Below the pieces are notes generated by a model. The model was given only the letters and a program-made list of their open reading frames with translations, had not been told where the DNA came from and did no database searches. The position numbers and the translations under genes were made by a program. Shown piece by piece: positions 46,565 through 55,500 of a stretch of 64,000 nucleotides of DNA; the first letter of the stretch is position 1, and each line of letters begins with the position of its first letter. Origin of the DNA: Pseudovibrio brasiliensis (GTDB taxonomy: Bacteria > Pseudomonadota > Alphaproteobacteria > Rhizobiales > Stappiaceae); NCBI RefSeq assembly GCF_018282095.1, contig NZ_CP074126.1, positions 2,552,501 through 2,616,500 of the forward strand, read 5' to 3'.

Positions 46565-47920
46565 TTACCGTTCTCTTAGCGCCTCCTCACGTGCACGATT
46601 AACCGGCTTGAGAATGTAAGAAAGTACACTCTTCTCTCCGGTAAGAATATCGACGGAGGCGACCATCCCCGGCAGGATGGGAAGACTCTTGTTGCGACTT
46701 TCTAACTCCGTTTGCTTGGTTTTGATAATTACGGAGTAAAACTGCTCACGGGTCACTTCATCGTAAACAGTATCTGCAGAAATTCCCTCAACTTCTCCAT
46801 CAAGCCCACCGTAGATGGAAAAATCATAGGCGCTCAATTTTACAAGTGCCTGCTGGCCCTGATGGATAAAGGCAATATCCTGTGGCTTAACTTTGGCTTC
46901 CACCAGTAGAATATCTTCAACGGGCACGATGGTCATCAATTGCTGCGAAGGTGATGCGACGCCGCCAATCGTGCTCACATCAATCGTATTCACAATGCCA
47001 TCCATGGGAGCACGAATTTCAGCCCGCTTGACCTTGTCGCCAGCACCTTTTGAGGTTTCCGTTATGATATCCAGCTGTGCCTGTACCTCACTCATCTCAG
47101 CTCGGGCAGCTTGACGGAACTTGATGTATAGGCTCTCAATCTCCTGCTCAGCCTCATCAACGGCGGCTTGCAGCCGACCTTCAGTCACCTGAAGCGTGTT
47201 GATCTGCCCTTCCAGATCCCCAATCTCCCGCTGCAACTTGAGCATATCAGTGCGCGGAATGATCTGCTTTTCAGCAAGGGGCGCTTTCAACTCACGTTCT
47301 TCGTTCGCAAGACGCAGCAACTCCATCAGTTTGCGCTTCTGGTTCTCAGAGGCTTCCAGCTCTGCCATACGCTGCGAAACACGAGACCGATTGATGGCGA
47401 CCTGCCCTTTCAGCCCTTCTATATTCGCCTGAAACAGAGAAAGCTCTGAGGCAACAATCTGAGGGGATTTCTCCTGATGGTAGTCAGTATAAGACAACTC
47501 CTCGCCCCGTTGCGGCCAGACTGATTGAAACTCCAACCGCTCCCGCGCGATCTCCAAAGCAAGTTGCTTCGCCACAAGTTCTCCGAGATTGGAAGAAAAG
47601 CCAGTATCATCCAACCGGATCAGCACATCCCCTTTGCTGACGAGATCTCCGGCCTTAACCAGCACCTCCTTAACGATCCCCCCCTCAAGGCTTTGGATCA
47701 CCTGTATCTTTGCCGAAGGAATGATCCGCCCATCACCACGTGTCACTTCCTCCAGTTGAGCCCAACTGGCCCAAACAGCAAATGCAACAAGAAGAAGACC
47801 GATGAGCAGGAGCAACAAACGTGTTCTGGCAAACACAGCATGCTCCAGTCCAACGGAAACCTGAGCAGCTCCTTTGGGAAGCTGGGCAGTTTCAGAGCCT
47901 GAGCCAATCCACTTTCTCAT
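46565..47920 (-). CDS. HlyD-family adaptor of a type I secretion system
   Basis: About 451 residues from ATG 47920, five bases after AAGGA. One membrane helix (residues ~33-54, TRLLLLLIGLLLVAFAVWA) is followed by a biotinyl-lipoyl half (GDGRIIPSAKIQVIQSLEGG), long coiled coils (REIGDLEGQINTLQVTEG) and a C-terminal beta part with RAPMDGIVNTIDVSTIGGV. This is the membrane fusion protein that links the ABC exporter to TolC. It is divergent from the ABC gene and co-directional with the LapG-like gene downstream. Confidence 0.93.
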   Translation of the reverse strand: MRKWIGSGSETAQLPKGAAQVSVGLEHAVFARTRLLLLLIGLLLVAFAVWASWAQLEEVTRGDGRIIPSAKIQVIQSLEGGIVKEVLVKAGDLVSKGDVLIRLDDTGFSSNLGELVAKQLALEIARERLEFQSVWPQRGEELSYTDYHQEKSPQIVASELSLFQANIEGLKGQVAINRSRVSQRMAELEASENQKRKLMELLRLANEERELKAPLAEKQIIPRTDMLKLQREIGDLEGQINTLQVTEGRLQAAVDEAEQEIESLYIKFRQAARAEMSEVQAQLDIITETSKGAGDKVKRAEIRAPMDGIVNTIDVSTIGGVASPSQQLMTIVPVEDILLVEAKVKPQDIAFIHQGQQALVKLSAYDFSIYGGLDGEVEGISADTVYDEVTREQFYSVIIKTKQTELESRNKSLPILPGMVASVDILTGEKSVLSYILKPVNRAREEALRER

Positions 47921-48079
47921 CAGTTCCTTTAGATTTAACAGGCGCAAAGATGATCCCCCTAGAAACTCCCCAACAAGTTCCAGAGGCACGCAGCCAACCG
48001 GAATCAAGCTATCCTAACCAAGGGTAACTCTCCTTGTTTTTTCTGAATACTACGGGGATCTATTGCGGAGAATTGCAGG

Positions 48080-50407
48080 TTGGAACTGACAGAAACGGCC
48101 AAGCCAAAAACCAAAAAAGAAAAGACACAGGTTTCTGGAAAAGAGGCCAAACCAGACTTGCCCAAAGCGTCTTCTGACAATGACGATGCATTGGTGATTG
48201 AAGGACATGCTTCGGAAGTCGCACCTGAAACTGATAAGCCCCAAGAAAAGAAGTCACCAAAAACACAGCCCAAGGAAGATACGGCAGAACCTCATATCTT
48301 AACCGAGATTGATCCTCTCAGAGGATGTCTTGAAATCCTGCTTGTTCAGCACAATATGCCTGCCAACTCAGAGAACCTGATCGCAGGACTTCCTTTGGAA
48401 GATGGCAAGCTAACTGAAGACTTGTTGCAAAGAGCCTTGCAACGCGCTGGCTTCTCCACAAAGGCATTCCATCAAAAGATCACCGACCTGTCTTCTCTTT
48501 TGTTCCCTGCTGTGCTCATGCTGAAATCGGGTGGGGCTCTGGTGGTTCTGGAAAAATACGATGAGCACTCCTATGCCGTTGCATTACCCCATGCAGATGG
48601 TGGAGCAGTCCTTGCGAAACTGGAAGAACTTCAGGCCCTTTGCAGCGGCACTGTGATTGTCGCCAAGCCTTTTTACAAACCAGAACGCGCTGAAGACGAA
48701 GTAAAGGACCAGGAACAGTCTCACTGGTTCTTTGGCGGCATCAAAGCAGTTGTACGCGATTATGTCTTTGTCGCACTCGCCGCAGCCTTCATCAATTTAC
48801 TGGCTTTGGCTTCACCTCTGTTCACAATGAACGTTTATGACCGGGTATTGCCCAACTCAGCATTCCCTACACTCTGGGTTCTTACGCTCGGCGTAACCGG
48901 CGCTTTGCTCTTTGACCTGCTTTTGAAGTCATTACGCGCATCCCTTATTTTCTTTGCTGGTAAACGCGCTGATCTGATCATCTCATCCCGACTGTTCGAT
49001 CAGGCCATGCACCTGAAGATGTCTCACAGACCTAGCAGCACCGCTGGCTTTCTGAACGAAATGCGCGAGTTTGAGACCATCCGCGAGTTCATGACATCAG
49101 CAACAATCGCTGCGATTACGGATCTTGCCTTTCTAGGAATGTTCCTCGGGCTAATCTGGTACATCGGTGGACCGATGGTCTACCCCCTTTTCGCTGCCAT
49201 AATCGGTGTGGTCGCAGTTGGTTTGATCATGCAGTTCCCAATTAAGAAAGCCGTTAAAACCACTGTCGTGGATGCCTCACTCCGAAACTCCTTACTGGTT
49301 GAAAGCCTATATGGACTGGAGACAATCAAACTCCAGCGAGCCGAGGGCCAACTGCTGGGCAAATGGGAAAGTGCCAGCGCAGCAGCTGCTGCAGCCCAAA
49401 ACAAGGTCAGATCCCTCTCCACGTGGGCGCTGAACATGACAGGCTTCCTGCAGCAGCTCACCACCGTCGCTTTACTGGTAACAGGAGCCTATCTCTTCTC
49501 AGAAAAGCTCATTTCTATGGGTGGCATTGTGGCTTGCGTCATTTTGGGCGGTAGAGCCGTTGCTCCGCTCGCTACACTCTCCAGCTTCCTTGCTCGTTTC
49601 CAGCAAGTCAAAGCCGCATACAAACGCCTTGACGCCATCAATCAATTGCCAAGAGAAAAGCCCTGGGCTTCCAGACATCTGACTAAAACCATTGATGAAG
49701 GCCAGCTTGCTCTGAAGAACCTAAGTTTCACATACCCTCAGTCGGAAGAGCCGTCTCTCAGAAACCTCAATCTTTCAATCAAGGCAGGCGAACGCATCGC
49801 GATCCTCGGTCCTGTTGGTTCCGGAAAGTCGACACTGGGCCGCCTCCTGAGCGGTCTTTATGCCCCAGAAGCAGGCAGTTATTCCGTCGACAATCTGGAC
49901 CATCAACAATTCGCTCCCACTGAACTAAGAAGGTCCATTAGCTACATAGGACAGGATGCCAGTCTGTTTTCAGGCTCAATCAGGGACAACATCAAGTTGG
50001 GACGCCCAGAAGCCTCTGATGCTGATCTGGTCAAAGCCTGCGAGCATTCCGGCGCTTTAGAGTTCATCGACGCGCACCCACATGGCTTCGCCAGACTGAT
50101 CGAGGAAGGCGGAAGAGACTTATCTTCAGGACAGAGACAAAAACTGATCCTTGCAAGAGCGTTTATGGGCAATCCAAATGTGCTCTACCTGGATGAACCG
50201 ACTGGCATGATGGACGGGCAAACAGAGCAGCAGTTTATCAACGCACTGTCATCTGCCATAAAACCAGAGCAAACACTGATAATCGCGACACACCGAACCG
50301 CGCCGCTCTCACTGGTCGACAGACTGATCATACTGGATAAAGGCCGCATCCTGGCAGATGGTCCAAAAGAGAAAGTCATTCATATCCTCTCAAAGGGAAA
50401 TGGATGA
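48080..50407 (+). CDS. Type I secretion ABC transporter (LapB-like)
   Basis: 775 residues from TTG 48080. An unusually long charged N-terminal tail (~70 residues, rich in Lys, Glu and Pro) precedes a C39-peptidase-like domain (DPLRGCLEILLVQHNMP ... GGALVVLEKYDEHSY) that lacks a full peptidase motif. Then come a six-helix exporter domain and the ATPase (Walker A GPVGSGKST, signature LSSGQRQKL, Walker B VLYLDEPTG). The domain order is that of LapB/LssB exporters of giant RTX adhesins, whose cargo is not cut at a double glycine. Its cargo is probably the protein at 52560. Confidence 0.92.
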   Translation: MELTETAKPKTKKEKTQVSGKEAKPDLPKASSDNDDALVIEGHASEVAPETDKPQEKKSPKTQPKEDTAEPHILTEIDPLRGCLEILLVQHNMPANSENLIAGLPLEDGKLTEDLLQRALQRAGFSTKAFHQKITDLSSLLFPAVLMLKSGGALVVLEKYDEHSYAVALPHADGGAVLAKLEELQALCSGTVIVAKPFYKPERAEDEVKDQEQSHWFFGGIKAVVRDYVFVALAAAFINLLALASPLFTMNVYDRVLPNSAFPTLWVLTLGVTGALLFDLLLKSLRASLIFFAGKRADLIISSRLFDQAMHLKMSHRPSSTAGFLNEMREFETIREFMTSATIAAITDLAFLGMFLGLIWYIGGPMVYPLFAAIIGVVAVGLIMQFPIKKAVKTTVVDASLRNSLLVESLYGLETIKLQRAEGQLLGKWESASAAAAAAQNKVRSLSTWALNMTGFLQQLTTVALLVTGAYLFSEKLISMGGIVACVILGGRAVAPLATLSSFLARFQQVKAAYKRLDAINQLPREKPWASRHLTKTIDEGQLALKNLSFTYPQSEEPSLRNLNLSIKAGERIAILGPVGSGKSTLGRLLSGLYAPEAGSYSVDNLDHQQFAPTELRRSISYIGQDASLFSGSIRDNIKLGRPEASDADLVKACEHSGALEFIDAHPHGFARLIEEGGRDLSSGQRQKLILARAFMGNPNVLYLDEPTGMMDGQTEQQFINALSSAIKPEQTLIIATHRTAPLSLVDRLIILDKGRILADGPKEKVIHILSKGNG

Positions 50408-50416
50408 CCAAGTGGC

Positions 50417-50815
50417 CTAGTACTCTCTCATGTACTCATGAAAGCAAAGGCAGCGGTTGACGGCCTCATCATCCCAAACCGCCTCTTTCATGTACCCAAT
50501 GGCCACGCCGCACCAATCCCGTGTCTCCAAGGCCCAGTCAAACCGCAATTGCACAATGGTCGCCTCCTGAGCAGCCACAACGATTGTATTGGCCTCCTCA
50601 AAGTAATCACGCACCCGAATGGAGATCTCGTTGTGCAGCTCTTCTGGATGCTGCAGATTGAAGTTGTAGCAAACGCCACCACGGTAATAGTCAGAGGTCG
50701 CCACTGAAAGGTCCGCACTTGTAACTTCATTCGCCCAAATGCTGAGCGAAGCCGCTGCGCCCCAAAACAAGAGCGTGGGGCCACTCACCAGCTTTAACAG
50801 CTTATGCATGTCCAT
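50417..50815 (-). CDS. Small secreted protein beside the TolC gene
   Basis: 132 residues from ATG 50815, preceded by AGGGAGGGGATT. A signal peptide (LLKLVSGPTLLFWGAAASLS) leads to a mature part with four cysteines (YRGGVCYNF, DWCGVAIGY, NRCLCFHEYMREY). I do not recognise the family. It starts 12 bases after the TolC stop, so it is in the same operon and could be a periplasmic accessory of adhesin secretion or anchoring. Confidence 0.65.
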   Translation of the reverse strand: MDMHKLLKLVSGPTLLFWGAAASLSIWANEVTSADLSVATSDYYRGGVCYNFNLQHPEELHNEISIRVRDYFEEANTIVVAAQEATIVQLRFDWALETRDWCGVAIGYMKEAVWDDEAVNRCLCFHEYMREY

Positions 50816-50826
50816 AATCCCCTCCC

Positions 50827-52254
50827 TCACTGTTTTGGCTTAGGCATAGCAACAGGCGTGCCTCGCACCCATTGAGCAGTAACTCCTGGTAAAGCTTTAC
50901 CCGGCAACCAGCTCTCTGTCTCTTCATCATCACGTACTTTGCGATAACCGGCTTCCGCTTGTGCCGGAGGCTGAACGTCAAACGCCTCCAGCAATCCGCC
51001 CATAGCAGCAAGTAGCCGGTAATTTGCGAAGGTCTGCGCATACCGCGCAGAAATCTCAGAAACCTCAGTGAAGAACACCGTGTTCTGCGTATCCAAAACA
51101 TCCAGCAGAGTGCGTTGACCAACTGTGAACTGTCCTTCATAGGAAATCAGCAGCTGCTGTGAAGCTGACAGCTGCTTTTTGATGATCGCAAGCTGTTTGG
51201 AAAGCTCCACCCGCCGGATCCAGGAAGCCCGCGTCTCCCGTTCCACTTCACGATACGCTCGCGCCGTCCGCATGCGTGCTTCCCCAGCCCGCTCCACCTG
51301 CTCTGCGCGCCGGTTCTTTGTGATATTGCCGTTAAACAGATTCCAACGCATCACAACCAGCGCAGTCGCCTGATTGTTCACGCCGGGAAAACCGTTGAGG
51401 TTCTCTCCCACACGAGACGACAGTTCCAGATCAAATCTAGGATAGTAGTCCGCTTCCGCAATCTTAATCTGAGCGTTTGCAGCATCCACATCCGCTTTGC
51501 GCAAGGCAATCAGCGGGTTGTTGCGACGCGCCACATTCAGGACTGCTGGAAGCGTACCCGGAATGCGGCGCGTCACACTTGGCACGCCCCCCAAGCGTCC
51601 CACTGGCTTGCCAACCACCTCGATAAACGTCGCCTCGGCCAGTTCCAGCTCTTCAACGACTTCTTCCAGCGCCAGCGTTGCAGCAAACACTCTCTCGCTG
51701 GCCTGCTGAACATCAGCCACCGACACAACACCGCGCGATAAGCCAGCACGCATATCCGAAGCAACCTTGCTGTGATAAGCAATATTGCGCTGCGCCGCCT
51801 GCTTGACCTCAGAAAGGCGGGAAACTTCCACATAGGCCCGCACAGCACTCAAGCCAATGAACTCAGAGCGCTCCCATACGCGGAAGGAGGTCGCATCCAA
51901 TCGCGCCCGTTGACGTTCAATCTCATAGGTCGTCGCAAAGCCGTCAAACAGCTTTTGCCGCCCCGTAGCTCGAACCTCATAAGGACCATAGAAGAACTGA
52001 TCGCGTTGGCGGGTAAAGCTTCGATCCGCCCATTCCGCACCTCCACGAAACTCCAGATCAAGACGCGGCAGCCATTCGCCTTTGGCCTGCTTCAGCTCAA
52101 AGCCGATCGCATTGCGATCAAATACTGCTTCACCAATTTCGGGATTGCTGTAAACGGTCAGATTCACTGCGTCTCTAAGAGACATCGCGTGACCAGCTCC
52201 GCTCAACAGGCCAACTGCAGCAACGCCAAGGAAAAAAGGCGCAAACAACTTCAT
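50827..52254 (-). CDS. TolC-family outer-membrane secretion channel (LapE-like)
   Basis: 475 residues from ATG 52254 (the frame extends to 52293), with signal peptide LFAPFFLGVAAVGLLSG and cleavage near GHA. Two TolC repeats start with SLRDAVNLTVYSNPEIGEA and NPLIALRKADVDAANAQI. The long helices contain the usual Q/A-rich heptads, and QLLISYEGQFTVGQRTLLDVL near the end is a family signature. It should complete the type I secretion channel with the HlyD and ABC proteins encoded nearby. It is divergent from the adhesin gene, 305 bases apart. Confidence 0.92.
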   Translation of the reverse strand: MKLFAPFFLGVAAVGLLSGAGHAMSLRDAVNLTVYSNPEIGEAVFDRNAIGFELKQAKGEWLPRLDLEFRGGAEWADRSFTRQRDQFFYGPYEVRATGRQKLFDGFATTYEIERQRARLDATSFRVWERSEFIGLSAVRAYVEVSRLSEVKQAAQRNIAYHSKVASDMRAGLSRGVVSVADVQQASERVFAATLALEEVVEELELAEATFIEVVGKPVGRLGGVPSVTRRIPGTLPAVLNVARRNNPLIALRKADVDAANAQIKIAEADYYPRFDLELSSRVGENLNGFPGVNNQATALVVMRWNLFNGNITKNRRAEQVERAGEARMRTARAYREVERETRASWIRRVELSKQLAIIKKQLSASQQLLISYEGQFTVGQRTLLDVLDTQNTVFFTEVSEISARYAQTFANYRLLAAMGGLLEAFDVQPPAQAEAGYRKVRDDEETESWLPGKALPGVTAQWVRGTPVAMPKPKQ

Positions 52255-52293
52255 ACACACGCCCTCTACGCAATACTTAAGACAACCGGGCAA

Positions 52294-52559
52294 CTGAAGC
52301 TTTAATTTACTTTATTTTAATATAATGTCATTCCTCAACCAATTAAGTGTAATAAATATCGATACCTCAAAAATTAATAACAATATCACTTTGCAAATCT
52401 GACCACGAATACATGTCATTTATACGTATTGCATAATGTATATATAAATTTGAACCCTATTTGATTTAGAATTTGGCAACACAATTTCATACTTGCAACA
52501 TTTTCCTCCTAGGAGAATGCTCGCCAACGTCTTGTTCCTGCTTGCAAAGGAAGACCTGT
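52294..52559. promoter_or_regulatory. AT-rich divergent region before the adhesin gene
   Basis: About 270 very AT-rich bases between the TolC and adhesin genes. It is likely to hold both promoters, with room for regulator binding. I see no clear dyad. Confidence 0.45.
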
Positions 52560-55500
52560 ATGCCGACGATCAAAGCTGATGAAACGCAAGTCCCTTCAGT
52601 CCAGGACACTTCCTCAGAACAAGTTGTTGAGCAGCAACCTAATGAGGGTCAATCCGCTCCCCCTCAAAGCCGCCTTATCATTGAACTTCCGCCAGATATT
52701 GCAACAGATCTGGAGAACCAGCCGGATGCCCCGCCACGCGGAATAAACCTGCTGCTGAATGAGGTTGAATGGGACCCGGTCAGAGAGGTTTTGCTGCTTC
52801 CATCAGGCTTGGAACTCGCAGGCATCCAAACAGCCAATGGCATCACACAGATCACACTTTCAGATGGCACGCTGCTGATCATTGAGGGACACAGCGAAAA
52901 TCCTCCCTCCATTGAGATTGAAAATCAGATCCTCACTGCACAGGAGATTCAAACAGCGTTTGCTGCTGCAAGAAACGCGGAACCAAGCGCTGGCCCGGAG
53001 GCCTCATCAGGTCCATCCAGTGGGTCAGAACCCTCCAGCGGCAACAACGAGCCACAGTCTCCATTACCAGCAAACGAGGACTTGACTGGAAGCGGTAATG
53101 ATTTTGAGCCTATTCCGATCGCCGTTCAGCCTTCCTTTCCAATCACACCGCTCCTGCTCCCTTCAGAACGCAGCGAAGAGTTTCTGGAAAGAGACTTCGG
53201 GGATGGAGCCTTTGAAAGCAACGAACCAGTCATCTCCAGCGCAGATCCAACTGATCCAACAGTGCGCCCCGCTTTCTTCGAAGGCAACACCGATAATGTG
53301 TATGAGGCAGGCCTGGCATCCGGCAGCGATGCTGGTCAGGCTGTGACGCAAACAGCAGGCCCAATGAACATCCAGAGCGGATCATCGCCGCTCCAGACAC
53401 TAGAAGTCTGTGATCCGACACAGGATATTTGGATTGATGTGACCAATGGCGGCCAAATCATCACACCTCATGGCACCTACACCATCACAGCTCATCCAGA
53501 CGGAACTTACAGCTGGACGTACACCCTCAATGCAGCGGGTGATCACAGCAACAACGCCCAACAAGACATTTTGAAAGTTCGTGTTACGAACGAAGAAGGC
53601 AATCAGGCAACTGGTGACATCACCATAAACATCGTCGACGATGAGCCACTCATCGATATCACAGATAATCCGGCTCAAGTGGCTGAAGGCGACACACTCA
53701 CAAGCACATGGTCTCTCACCCCCGGAGCTGATGGCGTCACGCACATAACCGTGTCAGTGCCCGGCGAAGCGAACCAGACAATCGCCCTGTCTAGCAACAC
53801 ATCCGCCACTTTCACGCTGCCCAAAGGCACACTCACCGTCAATACAGACGGTACTTACTCCTTTGAAGCGACAACCAATCTGGATAACAACGCCCCACAA
53901 GAGCAAAAGTTCACCATCACGGCAACAGACGCAGATGGAGACTCGACAACAGACACCCAGACCATCAAAATCACAGACGGTACATCGCCAACACCACCGG
54001 ACAATCTCCCCGGAGAAGCTGTTGATCTGATCCTCACAGTCAACGAAGCTGCGCTTGATACAACGCAGGATCAGGACGATCTGGCGGCTGGAAACATCAC
54101 CGGATCCGATCCAACAAGCACTGCTGAAACGGAGATCTCCAGCACCCTCACCTTCACAGCGGGCTCTGACAACCTCTCAACCTTTGCCTTTGGTGATCCC
54201 TCCGGCATCACAATCACTAACGGCGATGCGGCTCTCAATGTGAGTTGGACAGTTACCAACGGACAGCTCATCGGCTCCATAAACGGTACACCGGCCATCA
54301 TTCTGGCACTCAACGCATCTGAGATCCCCGCAGGCCAACAAGGCTCCGTAAAAGTCACAGCAACACTCACAGACGCTTTCCCACATGATGCAAGCGGAGA
54401 GCCAATCAAGATCAACGGCATCACCATCAATGCCTCAGACCACGATGGCGACACCATCACAGCCGACATACAGGTCAACATTATCGACGATGCACCTCAG
54501 CTGGACATCGCTGATGCGCCTGCATCAGTTGCAGAGGGCAACACGCTTAACGGTACGTGGATACTCAACCCGGGAGCAGATGGCGTAACGCACATAACCG
54601 TGTCTGTCCCCGGTGAAGCGGACCAGACAATCGCCCTTTCCGGCAACACACCCGCCACCTTCACGCTGACGAAGGGAACCTTAACCGTCAATCCAGACGG
54701 TACTTACTCCTTTGAAGCGACAACCAATCTGGATAACGACGCCCCACAAGAGCAAAACTTCACCATCACGGCAACAGACGCAGATGGAGACACGACAACA
54801 GACACCCAGACCATCACAATCACAGACGGCACATCGCCAACACCACCGGACAACCTACCTGGAGAAGCCGTTGATCTGATCCTGACAGTCAACGAAGCTG
54901 CCCTTGATACAACGCAGGATCAAGATGATCTGGCCACCGGAAACATCACCGGATCCGATCCAACAAGCACTGCTGAGACAGAGATCTCCAGCACCCTCAC
55001 CTTCACGGCTGGCTCTGACAACCTCTCCACATTTGCCTTTGGTGATCCTTCAGGCATCACCATCACCAACGGTGATGCCGCACTCAATGTGAGCTGGGCT
55101 GTTAGCAACGGACAGCTCATCGGCTCCATAAACGGCACACCGACCATCATTCTGGCACTCAACGCATCTGAGATCCCCGAAGGCCAACAAGGCTCCGTAA
55201 AAGTCACAGCAACGCTCACAGACGCTTTCCCGCATGATGCAAGCGGAGAGCCAATCAAGATCAACGGCATCACCATCAATGCCTCAGACCACGATGGCGA
55301 CACGGTCACAGCAGACATTCAGGTCAACATTATGGACGATGCACCTCAGTTGGACATCGCTGATACACCTGCCTCTGTCGCTGAAGGCAACACGCTTAAC
55401 GGAACATGGTCTCTCAACCCGGGAGCAGATGGCGTCACACACATAACCGTCTCTGTCCCCGGTGAAGCGGATCAGACAATCACCCTGTCCGGCAACACAC

